This document shows, in pieces, positions 24,866-37,236 of a DNA stretch of 64,000 nt. Where the stretch lies: assembly GCA_003550325.1 (NCBI GenBank), contig QKWP01001921.1, positions 14,955 to 78,954 on the forward strand, written 5' to 3'. The position numbers and the translations under genes were made by a program. Within the stretch, counting starts at the first letter, position 1; every line of letters starts with the position of its first letter. The notes beneath the pieces are model-generated. The model did not search any database. It was given only the letters and a program-made list of their open reading frames with translations, and was not told the DNA's origin. Source of the stretch: Gigaspora rosea (taxonomy: Eukaryota > Glomeromycota > Glomeromycetes > Diversisporales > Gigasporaceae).

Positions 24866-26115
24866 CGAAATCCTAACCACAACGAGTACCGCAGTCGTTA
24901 TACCCAGACCTAACCTATCACCCAGTCTACTCCAGTCGCCTATAACAAAAAAATCCTTACTACACTCGATCTATTTCACCCAGACAATAACGGACAAACT
25001 GCCATGAAAACCCTATGGGACATCAAACAAGTCTACTTCCGAAAACAAATCGACCTCTAAATTACAATCCACACGATACCCATGCCAGACAGCACAAAGA
25101 CGACCACAGCTACTGCAAATCCTCGACTTTGACATAAAATTCCGATTTTGTAACCTAAGTTGGCCTTCTACAACCAAGCTAATCTGCACCTCAATGATCA
25201 AGCTATGTCTACCAATGCAATATATGCATCATCATTCCATCTCTATCCGTAACTAACCTACGCTGAAAAGTGCCACAATTAAAACTTTGCCATCAAGAAA
25301 CAAAAACACTGGTTCAGTTGATTAACAATACTTACCATCATCACAAGAAAACTCTTCCTCACTGTTCCCCACAACCACACTAAGCCTTCCAAATGCTGTG
25401 CCATACATCATTGACATCTTATACCACAAGATCCGACACGATACCTTTCACTAATGGAACTACACCATTGTCGAACATACACCTTAAGAATGCCTCGCAT
25501 GGCACTCACAATGGAGAATTCCGGGACAATTACCGGTCCAAATCAACTGACATGAAATACATTAACTACGACTCTCCAAAATCTACACAAATAAACCCTA
25601 TAGCTTGCCCCGGCGAAGGTGCAAACAACAGATTAAAAACCAACCAACACTGGACCAACCTCTTCAGAAACAACACACCCATTCCTAGCAAAACACAACA
25701 TCCACGACCATGACAGCCACACTAACATATTAACCTTCACAATCTCCGGATACCACGTGACCAGTCGCCACCTACTACATAACATTATCGAAAAGGCCAC
25801 GATCAAAACCCCCACTAACAGTCATACTCTCACAAACACAGATACTATACATAATAACACCAACACCCTTCCGAATATCAAAGCATCTAATATGTATCCC
25901 AATTCCATAAATACAACAAGTCACCCGATCATATATTGAAAGCTTCATAATCTAGATGGGGCCTTGGCCTTCTTTAGCAGAGTTTAGGCCGAGGTTGAAG
26001 TAGCCCTTTATGTAGATAATAAAATTGTATCCCATTGCCTATATACTGTAATGTATTATGCAATAATTATCTAATAAAAACGGAGTAAGGCCTCACCCTA
26101 TAAATAAACAAAAGA
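24866..26115 (+). mobile_element. Probable retroelement relic, GC-richer
   Basis: Composition changes sharply: the plus strand becomes C- and A-rich and G-poor, the same strand asymmetry as the coding strand of the LINE at 5.1-11.7 kb. Open frames in this sense (25393-25713, 25757-25939) are threonine/asparagine/proline-rich with no recognised domain. One coherent stretch around 25710-25850 reads HTNILTFTISGYHVTSRH across frames. The region ends in a short A-rich tail after CTCACCCTATAAATAAAC (about 26094). I infer the 3' part of a non-LTR element; no RT motif was found. Confidence 0.4.
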
Positions 26116-28948
26116 AATTATATATCACGTATCAAACTGTTACAAATGTTGTTACCCTATTTAGTCAGATATTTAGACAGTCTAAATATATTTCGACATG
26201 ACATTATTTTTTGTCGAAATGTCAAAATTCTAAATTTGACAAATGTCTAAATAGATGACTAAATAATAAATATTATATGACTTAATGTCTAAATTAGCGA
26301 TGTAATAGAATTCTCCCAAAATTATAATTTTTACAAGAGAATCCCAAAATTTTTGGTTCGGATACACTGGATTTAGGCTGGGATTAGCAATACAAGTTAA
26401 CTATTTCTGGGCCAAAATTATCAGCTGGGCAGCGTTATTTAATGTCGGGTATAGTGTTCCACATGATTCGGACCGGGCGGGTATTTTTAAAGATCCGGAT
26501 CCGTGAAATCTCAAAATTTATAGATACTATAGTTGACGAAGCCCTAGTTTTCTCGCTAATAAAAAAAAAAAGATTACACCTGTTTTCATAAATTCGGGGG
26601 CATTTGATAAAAATTAGCCGAATGATTTTTCGTTAACCCGTAGCAAAGTCACGTGGAAGGTTGTAAAATTTGAAATTTTATTTTTATGAATAAGTTAATA
26701 CTGTATAAAATATATTAGAAATATATTTAAACTAATAAATAAATAAATTATATATTTACGAATTAAATTAGTAACAGGTAAATAATTTATTTTAATATAT
26801 AAATATATATATATATAATAATAATAAATTTAATTGTCTTTTACAGTATATATTTTAAATTATAATTTTTTTAATTTTTAATTAAATTTTTTTTCTATTT
26901 TAATTTAATTTATATTAATTTTTAATTAATTTATTTATAATTTAATTTATTTCATAATATTATTTATTTTATAATTTAATTTATTTTTAATTTAATTTAT
27001 TGGATTTGAAAGACTATTGATAAACTGATAGGAAAATGCATAAAAAAAAAAGAAAATTCTGAAATTAGCCAATCAGCAATTAGCATTATTCTAATAAGAC
27101 TGGACCAGGTATTACCTAAGTAGATCTTTGTATGATCTGAACCAGGACCCCGAACAATCTATGTAATGTCATATTTGAAAAATTGCCGTTTTTAAAAAAA
27201 AGTTATATTTGAAATGTAGGTATTGAAGAAAAAGGTTATATTTGAAAACAGCTAAATGGCAATGTAGGTATATTTAAAGGAATACTAATGGGGTAATTTT
27301 TATATATCTTATATTTAAAATGTGCTAATAAAAAATCCGGGTGTAATAAATATTAAAATTAAAAAATGCAAAAATTGGAAAAATGTAAAAATCAGAAAAA
27401 TGCAAAAATTAGATAAAAATTAATCAACGGTTTTTTTTAAGTTTTTTTATACATTTTGTAGAATATATATTTATGATCTATATTAGTTTATGGATCAAAT
27501 AGGCTTAAGAGATTTTGAACTTTGTTTTTTTTTTTTTTAGAGATATTGTATTTCAAAAAAAGTTAAAGATAAGTAAAAATTCGATCTAATGTGTAAAATA
27601 TTTTATATATACCAAACCAAAAGTGCTAACCAAAAAAATTTTTACTATGATACTCAAATATAACCTCACATAGATTATTTAGGTCTTTTTGAACCCGTAT
27701 TGATTCTAATAAATCAAGGGTCTGAACTCAGTCCATTCAATGAACCAGACCGGACCTGGACTGGACTTAGATCTTTTGCAAAACACTAGTTAGAAATAAT
27801 GCTAAAATCAGATGATACTAAAATTCATGTGATTTCTGTATCATTAGATTTTCTAAATTTTTAAAAATTATATAAACAATTAATCCACACTATATAATCA
27901 AAACAATCAAATGCTATAACTAGTGATTTTGGCTAATATGAAAAAATCAGCTAAGCCAAAGGTTTTCGGCTTAGCCATTCGATTTTTATTTCTCTAAAAA
28001 TAGAAAATATAATTAACATGTGATTACGCACAAAATCAGAATTTTTTTCATCAAGAATACCCTTGGGCACCTAAAGCAGGTTTATTTCAATTATTTTATA
28101 TTACAAATTGCCAAAAATATTTCTTCTTTTCTGGTATCATAATTTATAACAATTTAAGGTATAACTTAAAATATATGCTATTATTAAAATCATCAGGATC
28201 AGTTATTACAAGAAATTTTATTAAAATGCATCATAATCATGTAGTAGAAACGTTTGATGATTACATTTCCATTATTAGATTATTTTTAACGATAATACAG
28301 TCTTGGATATTACCAAATTTAGTAATTGATCGATGCAGTATTAAGGAATTTTCTAGAATAGATTCCTATATGTTAATGACTTGCAAAAGTTGTAAAATAT
28401 AAAAAAATTTTTTATAAGCACACAAAAAAAATAATGATATACAATACATTATTTTTGATATGTAGTTTCAGAATTCGTCCTGATCCCAGTGGTTAATAAG
28501 GCAGTTATTTTGTAATTAAACAAAGAATAAATGCATTTTTATTAGCTAAAGTTTTATATGTTAAGATTTGTGAAGACCATTAATATAAGAAAAAAATTTT
28601 TTTTGTAAAATATAAAAAAAACCAATACGGGAGTTATTCTAAATACATAGGTTCAAGATTTAGTTGATCTATAGCAATTTGTAAGACAGTTACACTCTAC
28701 TCTGCACTACTGCACTAAACAAAAAATGGGTATTTCTGTAAAGCCATTTTGCAACAGGTATGTTGTTACTATAATTGTTATGTATTTCATAGCATAGTTC
28801 ACTAAATATAACAATAACCTTAAGATTCCAGGAAAGAAAAACATTTGGGTAGTATTCGAATGATAATTCCAATAAGATGTGGACACGTCCAAGAATGAGA
28901 ATAGAAGAAGAGTATTCGAATAGCATTTAAGAGGCATATTTATGGAAA
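26116..28948. other. No gene; AT-rich with two orphan hAT-like ends
   Basis: TAGTGTTCCACATGATTCGG at 26452 and AAAACACTA ending at 27788 look like left and right ends of hAT-type elements related to the one at 7794. Their neighbours (gtcgggta, gttagaaa) do not match, so they may not belong together. Between them is very AT-rich DNA with TTTAATTTATT repeats (26860-27005). The 75-codon frame at 28175-28402 is unrecognised. Confidence 0.4.
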
Positions 28949-28956
28949 GAAAGTGT

Positions 28957-29242
28957 TAAAGTTCCGCAATTTGATTTGATCTTCAAATATTTGAATTAAA
29001 TATTTGATTAAATTCAAATTCAAATTTGACTTTATTTGATTTGATCAAATTCAAATATGGCCAATTTTGATTTGATTTGACAAATATTTGATTTGATTTA
29101 AAAATTACTATTAAAAATTCAAATTCAAATCAAATTCAAATTCAAATATTTGAATCAAATCAAATTCAAATCAGGATCAATTTGATTTGATCAAATTCAA
29201 ATTGATCTAATATTTGATTTGATTTGAATTTGAGAAACTCTA
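28957..29242. mobile_element. hAT-type MITE (286 bp) rich in CAAATATTTGA
   Basis: A perfect 8-bp duplication gaaagtgt lies at 28949-28956 and 29243-29250. Ends TAAAGTTCC and (reverse-complemented) TAGAGTTTC are similar. The interior is nearly all CAAAT/ATTTG words in both orientations (CAAATATTTGA), giving many alternative hairpins. No coding capacity. Confidence 0.85.
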
Positions 29243-29250
29243 GAAAGTGT

Positions 29251-30930
29251 GTAAACCATTTTTAGTGTAATAACTATGAGCAATAATAATAATAATAATA
29301 TGAAAAATGTTTCGAATTTGCTGTATATATTAAATCTAAAAAAATGACTGAGGTGCGTGAGTATAAGATCCTGTAAATCCAAGATTTTTATTAAGTTATT
29401 TGAACACTTACTATTTATAATTCTAATTTTATTTTATATTAAAATGTGTTTAATATGGTGTTTCTAGTAGAACAGCTAAGGACAAAAAAATATGAATAGC
29501 ATTTCGAATCTGCCACAGTGGTAATAATCTATGTTCGACTAGGATAAATGGTATGTGAGTATAAATTTGTTTTTAGTATTTATAATGTTTATTTAAGATT
29601 ACAAACACTTACATTTGGATTTTTATTTAATAGGGAGGACATTAAGGGTGTTCTCACATGCCTAAACCGATTGATCAGAAATAAAGTTTTAAATAATCAG
29701 GGTCAAAAAAGCTGATCAAGTGAATTGCTGCTTCATTAAAAAAAGCCTGGAGGTGCAGACTATCTTTTTTTTATTGAGTTAACGCTAGTTAGCTAAAACT
29801 ACTTATTAATGAGTAAAAAAAGAAGTTTTTTCACTTTGCTTTATGATCAGCGAAATTATAGCTATCAAAAATTATTATGTTGCTTTTTATATTAGAACTC
29901 TTACCGTTAATAAAAAAATCCAAAAAAACCCAAAGCATATCATACCAATTTGAAAAAAAATTAATAATCGAATATTTTGAATATTTCAGTAATATGTAAT
30001 TATTACTAAATCAGACATAGCATGAGAATACTGCTGTATAACAAAGGACAACTTGATGAAAGGTTCATAATTTAAACGTATCCATTAATCATATTTGAAT
30101 ATATTGTTTATAATTAAATTTGCACTATATCTAAAATAAATAGTTAATTTAGAAAAAGCACGTACAAATATAAATATGCATAATAATCTGATATAATTGT
30201 ATATTTCGAGAAATTTTTGGTTTTGTCCTGTGTTATTTTGTCCTCCTTGACACCTTGTACTGGAAATATCTCAACTTTCAATATATATATGCTATATTTT
30301 AATAGTTCCAAAACAGGTTGTATAAGTAAAATTTTTGAGGTATTAGCCTGACCTCGTTTGTAAATAGTATTGAGCCAATATGTATCTATGCGTGTTATTC
30401 TAAAAAAAAAAGTAATTTTCTCTATAAAAAAAAATTCTAAAAATAAGAAATACATATTAATATACGATTTTAAAAAATTCTTATTTACTGATTTTGCAAT
30501 ATGCTACTATAAAGCTTCCTATTCAATTTATAATGTATAAAAAATATCTGGTTATATAATGATTTTAACAATATTATATTTATCTAAAGCTTGATTTAGT
30601 CTTAACAGCCCAAAATCAATATCTTAAAAGAATCATCTTGTTGTCATCCATATGTATTTTAATGATAAAAAGTACAAACAATATTAATATTGAGAAAAAA
30701 AAATAGAACAATTTATAAATGTAATAAATATAGCTACGTAACTATTTGGAGACAGTTTATACAGTATAAATTCATGCTCTAAATAACTCATTCAAGCCAA
30801 GCAAACAATTTTATGAAAGCATATAATTTACAAAAAAATAAATATTAATTTATATTAAATCAAATGCATATAAAAAGAAAACAGTTACCTTTAATCAAAT
30901 TCAATATTTGTTAATAATCAATCCACTTTA
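29251..30930. other. No gene recognised
   Basis: AT-rich. A 103-codon minus-strand frame at 30144-30455 has no motif and aromatic/hydrophobic composition typical of chance frames in AT DNA. Confidence 0.45.
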
Positions 30931-30934
30931 CAAA

Positions 30935-33305
30935 ATGTTTTTAAAAAATTTTTCTGACGAAGACTTGTATTTAGATGAATCACATATATCACTAGGTGAA
31001 GAATCGAATTTAATTTCAAATAAAGAATTATTCTTATTTGATAATGAAAAAAGATCTTCATTGGGAAAATAAATAAGGCGCAGATCTGCACAAATCCGCG
31101 ACCCTGAAAAATTTTAACAAATTTTGCAATAACTTGTGATCCAGTGGTCTAAATTTAACAATTTTGGTACCATTCGATTCGTCTCGATGAGACGGATCGA
31201 ATGGTACCAAAATCTTTGAATTCCAATTACTAGAACACAAGAAAATCTCATTTATGTGAATTTTATAAACATTAAAATCTTGCCAACCAGTGGTTCAAAT
31301 TTAATGATTTTGGTACCATTCGATTCCTCCTGATGAAACAGTTTGAATGGTACCAAAAATGTCAAAATTGGATCACTTGTTAACAAGTTATTTGTAAAAA
31401 ACAATTTGCGGCGCAGTTCTGCGCTGAAATTTAATTTCTTTTTTAAATTTCTGCGCAGAATTGCATCGCAAATCGTTTTTTATGAATAACTTGTTACCTA
31501 GTAATCCAATTTTGACATTTTTGGTACCATTCGAACCGTTTCATCAAAAGGAATCGAATGGTACCAAAATCATTAAATTTGGACCACTGGTTGGCAAGAT
31601 CGTTCAATGTTTATAAAATTTATACAAATAGATTTTTTTGTGTTCTAGTGATTGGAATTCAACGATTTTGGTGCCATTCGATCTGTCTCATTGAGACGAA
31701 TCGAATGGTACCAAAATCGTTAAATTTGGACCACTGGATCACAAGTTATTGCAAAATTTGTTAAAATTTTTCAGGGTTGCAGATTTGTGCAGATCTGCAC
31801 CTTATTTATTTTCCCAATGTTTATTGCTAAACGAAGAGCTTCATTTGTCATTAGATAGTGAATCTTTTCTGACTAACGAACTTTCATTAAAGAATAAATG
31901 TTCTTTAAATAATGCACCTTCCTTAAATGAAGAATCGACTAATATTTTATATATTTTTACTCAAAATAAAAGAAAAATTAGTAAATTACCCAATGTTAAT
32001 ACTAAAAAAAAAGTCTAAACTGAAGAAAAGTTGGGTATAGAAATACATGAAAAAAGACAAACTTAACAAAAAAGTTATATGCCAAGTATCGGTTGGCGAT
32101 AATGATAAAAAGCAACAATGCCCAAATACTTTTGAACTCTCAACCAGTACAACAAATTTAGCATCTCATCTTTGAACTGATTATAAATTAGATAAAAATA
32201 TACCTTTATTATCTCTAAGTGGTGTTAAAGAAATAATCCAACCACTAACTGTTCAATTAGATTCATCTCAATTTACTTTGCCAGAATTATTTAGTCATAG
32301 AATACCATTGCCAGAAAAAAAACAAAAAAGAATTACCTCCCAAATCATAGCCTAGATAATTGATAATATGCAACCTTTCAATATTTTATAAAATGACCAA
32401 TTTCATGATCTTTTATATAAAGCAGAGCTATAGTACCAATTTTCGAGTAGAAATATATTTAAACAAAAAATGTATGAGGCAGTAAACTATACTGAAAATA
32501 GTTTAAGAAATTTAATTGACAATACATTAAAATCTTTGTATTTATTACAGATTTGTGAACTTAAGACCACAAACCATATATTGGAATTACAGCCTACTGG
32601 CTCTTTTCAGAATTTGAAATGCATAAAGCTATACTCACTATTGAAAATTTTCCGTATCCATATATCTGATCATATTGAAGATTGTTTACTAAGAAAGTTA
32701 GCTAAATGGGTTTAAGTAACAAATGTGTAGCCAGTATAACCGATAATGCTAGTTCAATAGTAAAAGTATTAAAAAATATTGAGATTTTACATGTAAAATA
32801 TACAGCTCATACTATCCAACTTGGTATTACAGATGGTTTAAAACAGACTACTGACTTAATTGACTATGTAAAAGCTCTAAATTCATTTGTTGCTGGGAAA
32901 AACAAAATTAGAAAAAGACTATGATTAATACAAATTAAAATGTTTAAAGAAAAAAATCTATTACTTAACAATAAAAATATTTCTGCTCTTGATTCAATAT
33001 CCAACGATACCACGACCAGATGGAACTCAATCTATTCATTGTTAGAATGTCTGCTTTATTTTTATGAAGCTATAAAAAAACTACAAAAAGATCTTGCAAA
33101 AGATAAAGATAAAAATATTAGAAAAAATGCTAAAGCATTAGAAGAGTTGCTTTTTGAAGAAAAAGATTTATTAGGAATTCAAGAGTTAGTTAAGTTGCTA
33201 GGTCCCTTTGTGCATGTTATAACCATAATGGGTAGTGATCAATATCCTATCTTTTTAATAATATTATCATTAATTAAAATATTACAAGATCATTCATCTA
33301 TTTGA
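30935..33305 (+). pseudogene. BED-finger hAT transposase, broken and split by a foldback insertion
   Basis: The frame opens at ATG 30935 (MFLKNFSDEDLYLDES). A foldback element at 31063-31815 interrupts it, and it resumes at about 31820 with LHLSLDSESFLTNELSLK. A BED-like finger follows at about 32090-32190 (QCPNTFELSTSTTNLASHL). Further on are MGLSNKCVASITDNASSIVK (about 32706) with HTIQLGITDGLK, and DTTTRWNSIYSLLECLLYF (about 33007). These are the DNA-binding, DNAxN and TRWNSTY landmarks of hAT transposases. The C-terminal dimerisation domain is missing after 33305. Stops and shifts plus the insertion make it inactive. Confidence 0.8.
31063..31815. mobile_element. Foldback element (~753 bp) inserted in the hAT transposase
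   Basis: Near-perfect palindrome centred at about 31440. It starts GGGAAAATAAATAAGG and ends in the complement CCTTATTTATTTTCCC; the match even extends into the flanking CATTG/CAATG, so the exact ends and duplication are unclear. Each arm contains the core module twice, including GGTACCATTCGATTCGTCTC at 31166. Its position splits one transposase frame, which dates it after the transposase. Confidence 0.8.
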
Positions 33306-34885
33306 AAACAAAGCGATACTTAAACATCCAATTGTTTATAATATATGTGATGTGATAGAGCTTTCATAGTCACAAATCCAATATAATCACTTTTGTAAAT
33401 TTACTAACTTTTTTTACTATAATTTTTACTGCTATATAAGCATATTTGTATTATAATTACTATTATAATTTTTTATTTACTATCTACTGTATATAAAACT
33501 GCACTCCATAATTACATTATTAGTATAAATATTTTGAAATAATTTTTTTATTATTATAAATATTTTTATATTATTTTAAAAATTTTTATTTATTAAAACT
33601 TTTATATAATTACTAACTATACTTTATAATATAGATATAACTATTTAAAAAATATTTTATAACTATCATATTTCTATATAATCACCACATTTTGTTTTCC
33701 AAAGATGTGATTATATGGAATAAAAACAATAAAAACAGCTCATTTTTATATATATAGGCATGAGTTAATAGAAATCAAGCAAATTTTTTATAATAAAATT
33801 TTTTGAAACTTTGAACAGAAATAACTTAACAAAAATTTAAACAAATTTGATAAAATTTTTTTAAATTAATTTCATAAACTTATAAAATTAATTTAAAAAA
33901 AATTTGATCAAGTTTTTGTTAAATTATTTTAATTTAAACTTTTAAAAAAGTTAATAAAAAAAATTTGCTTGATTTCTATTAATAGCAGCTCATATCTTAT
34001 TTTGAGATAATTGAGTTTAATCATTTGTTTTGATTTTCAGACTGATTTGGAATTAATCAAATTTCATGATTTTGATTGGTTAAAGGTAGCAGGTGACTAT
34101 TAGTAATCTTGTAATGTGTTGGCTCTATGAAGCCTCATGTAATTTTTTTTTACATTATCTTGATTTTTTATTATACAAACGGACTTTCATTTATAATTAA
34201 TAAAAAAAGTTAATTATATCAAAATTTATATGAATCTAATAAAATCTCATTTTTCAAAAAAATGCAAAAATGTGCTGTTTCTATTGTCCATACCCCATAT
34301 TAGAGTTGTTAAATTGCTTAAAATACTCAAAAACTACTTAATACAATTTTTTTGTTAGTTTTAAACTTTTTTGATTTATTTTTTTTTGTAAAATTACAGT
34401 ATTAAATCATATAGGTAGATTTGATTCATATGATGATGGGTTGTTACATTGTATATTACTGATGTACAATATAACAACCCATCATTATATGAATCAAATC
34501 CGCCTATATGTACTATTTAACTTGTCATATGCTTGCTAATACTATTATATAATCACAGATATATATATTTGCAAAGCTATTAGCATTAAGTATTATTGGC
34601 TTTATAATTAAAAATCAATAGACCAATAGATTAATAGACAAAAGTCTATTGATATAATCTATTGCCAACCAGTTTTTATTATTATCTAGTTTATATAGAA
34701 ACTATTAATTTGTTTAAAAAAAAAATACTAGATAATAATAGGAAAAATTTTAATTATTTGACAAATAGTAATTGGATGCTATAGTAGTAATATCGATTAT
34801 TTAGCAAATTTTGGAAAAGTATGTTTTAACAAACTTATATTAACTTATTATTATAACTTATTATCTTAACTTGTCATTTTATATT
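33306..34885. other. No gene; AT-rich with one strong hairpin
   Basis: Contains the inverted repeat at 34398-34520 and, around 33785-33975, a looser inverted repeat beginning AATCAAGCAAATTTTTT. No coding signal. Confidence 0.4.
34398..34520. repeat. Perfect-looking hairpin, ~55-bp arms
   Basis: ATAGGTAGATTTGATTCATA ... GATGGGTTGTTACATTGTA pairs with TACAATATAACAACCCATC ... TATGAATCAAATCCGCCTAT around a short loop at about 34457. Probably a MITE; duplication not clear. Confidence 0.65.
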
Positions 34886-35481
34886 ATTATTTTAGGGAAA
34901 TAAATTTGTCGTACTTGCAACATGTTGCGCCCCTGATTCAGCCAATCAAATTGCACGATTTTATAAATAAAAAAAAAATTTACTTAATAAAGTATAAAAT
35001 ATATATAAGGGAGCTTCCAGAAATCAGCTGATTTTTTGTTTACTATGAACCTACCCTCACCCACCCACACCTGATACCCAAATTAGCCAATCAGACTTTA
35101 CGATTATTAAAAGTTAAATATAATATTTAATAGTAAATAACTTTTGATCAACTAAACCAAATTTGATGATTTAACTACCAAAATGATCCTCTCAATGAGA
35201 GGATTTTAGCGAGCCCAAAATTGTTAAAATCCAATCACAGGATTTTGTGATCAGAATAGATTTGTTTACTATAAAAGTTCTATAATTTATTAAATAATTA
35301 TAACCCATTTATAGTAACACAAATTTATTTTGATCTTAAGATCCTGTGATTGGATTTTAACGATTTTGGGCTTGTTAGAATTCTCTCATTGTGAGAATTA
35401 TTTTGGCAGTAAAATCATTGAAATCAGCCCAGTAAATCAGAAGTTATTAACAATTAAAATTTAATATTTAATTGTTAATAA

Positions 35482-36016
35482 GGGGCATCCAGAAATAACG
35501 TTATACAAGAGGGTGGAGGGGGTCTGACAAAATATAACGTTTTTCCTCTTAAGTAGGGGAGTCAAAAAAATATAACACAATTTTTTTAGAAAAAATCGTC
35601 TAAACCTGATCCAGTGGTCCAAATTTAATGATTTTGGTACCATTCGATTCGTCTCGGTGAAAGGAGTCGAATGGTACTAATTTTATTTCATTTGGATCAC
35701 TGGATCAAAAGTTATTGGCCAAATACTATTGTTTATTATGGTTTCTTATAAAATGACTATAAAATCAATAGTTTTTGGTAAATAACGATTGATCCAGTGA
35801 TCTAAATGAAATAATTTTGGTATCATTGGATTTGGCTCACTGAGACGAATCGAATGGTACCTAAATCATCTAAATCAGATCACTGTGTCACAATATATTC
35901 AAGTTTTTGTAAAATTTTATATATAAACATACAGATTTTAAAATTTTTTTTTATATAGTAAAGAGGGGGTCAAGCGCTACTATGAGGGGTACATAATCTT
36001 ATTTATAGATGCCCCC
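35482..36016. mobile_element. PIF/Harbinger-like MITE (535 bp)
   Basis: Ends GGGGCATCCAGAAATAACGT and (reverse-complemented) GGGGGCATCTATAAATAAG are flanked by TAA at 35479-35481 and 36017-36019. G-rich GGGnCAT termini with 3-bp TAA duplications fit PIF/Harbinger. The body holds two inverted copies of the core module with GGTACCATTCGATTC. A close relative is at 38924-39456. Confidence 0.8.
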
Positions 36017-36172
36017 TAACTTCTAATCTACTGGGCTGATTTCGATTATTTTACTTCCAAAATGATCCTCTTAATGAGAGGATTCTAAAAGACCAAAATT
36101 ATTAAAATCCAATCACAGGATCCTAAGATCAAAATAAATTTGTTTTACTATAAATTGGTTATAATTATATGT

Positions 36173-36331
36173 CAGGGTGAAACTTGCGCAGCTAGCTAGT
36201 AAAACCCGCTTTGATTATAGGTTTGAGTGAAATCCACGTTAGTATAGAGTGTTTTATAGAATAACGCAGATTTCACCCCTATGTGATTTGCATAGCAGAT
36301 TTTACTAGCTAGCTGCACAAGTTTCACCCTG
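36173..36331. repeat. 159-bp inverted repeat, CAGGGTGAAACTTG ends
   Basis: CAGGGTGAAACTTGCGCAGC...TAGCTAGTAAAA pairs with TTTTACTAGCTAGCTGCACAAGTTTCACCCTG, written here in parts. The centre carries GAAATCCACGTTA / TAACGCAGATTTC. The CAGGG end recalls hAT termini, but no 8-bp duplication was seen. Confidence 0.65.
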
Positions 36332-36398
36332 TTGTATAATTATTTAATAAATTATAAAACTTTATCACAGGATCCTAAGATCGAAATAAATTTGTATT

Positions 36399-36663
36399 NN
36401 NNNNNNNNNNNNNNNNNNNNNNNNNNNNNNNNNNNNNNNNNNNNNNNNNNNNNNNNNNNNNNNNNNNNNNNNNNNNNNNNNNNNNNNNNNNNNNNNNNNN
36501 NNNNNNNNNNNNNNNNNNNNNNNNNNNNNNNNNNNNNNNNNNNNNNNNNNNNNNNNNNNNNNNNNNNNNNNNNNNNNNNNNNNNNNNNNNNNNNNNNNNN
36601 NNNNNNNNNNNNNNNNNNNNNNNNNNNNNNNNNNNNNNNNNNNNNNNNNNNNNNNNNNNNNNN
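36399..36663. other. Assembly gap (265 N)
   Basis: A run of undetermined bases between repeats. The two frames that appear to cross it are artefacts of N. It hides the left end of a copy of the MITE family seen intact at 42711-43116. Confidence 0.99.
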
Positions 36664-36771
36664 TTTTTTCAATTAACTTTAGGGTTAGGGTCGTCCTATA
36701 TTAGGGTTAGATTAGGTTTTAGGTAAATATATATAAGCAAAATTGTCTTCCCGACATTTTTGATTAACATA

Positions 36772-37077
36772 TGGGGCTGTTGCAGTAGAAAGGGCCCAAC
36801 TCCCCTAACAATCAAATTTGAGTTCTTTCAAGATTCAGATTAATCTTGAGGTGAGCTATACTTTTCAATTACAAATGGAAATTGGTTTGCATAATAAAAA
36901 TCAAGATATTTTAAAAAAACGTTTTTAGAAGACTTGTATGTCATGAGATTACCTGATATGATCAACCAATCAAATCGCATAATTTTTGATTGACCCGGAT
37001 CAGTCCGAAAAAATAAACATGATTTTCTCAAAATTATATATTTCTGAGTTTCGGCCCTTTCTACTGCAATGGCCCCA
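36772..37077. mobile_element. TA-flanked MITE (306 bp)
   Basis: Ends TGGGGCTGTTGCAGTAGAAA and (reverse-complemented) TGGGGCCATTGCAGTAGAAA are flanked by TA at 36770-36771 and 37078-37079. The surrounding sequence matches 42830-43030, where GATTAACACATCAAGATAGG runs uninterrupted, an empty site for this insertion. Confidence 0.85.
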
Positions 37078-37236
37078 TATTAAGGTAGGTTTAGACTACC
37101 GTTTTTTGTATTTTTCAAGGTTTTCGCTTCTCTTTCATTTTTGCTTCGCCAAAGATCATCAAAATTCTATAATTTGATTGGCGGTTGATCACATGATTTG
37201 TCTCCGCTTTAGAAGACCCCCTAAAATAGCATTGTA

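Noticed and set aside
26452-27788. A single 1.3-kb hAT-type element
   Set aside because: The end sequences look right but the flanking 8-mers gtcgggta and gttagaaa differ, and the ends diverge after about 8 bp.
36332-36676. Open frames across 36332-36676 on both strands
   Set aside because: Mostly N; an artefact of the assembly gap.
36675-36725. TTTAGGGTTAGGG, telomere-like
   Set aside because: Only about two consecutive TTAGGG units, and the same stretch occurs inside a MITE at 42832, so it is part of a repeat family, not a telomere.
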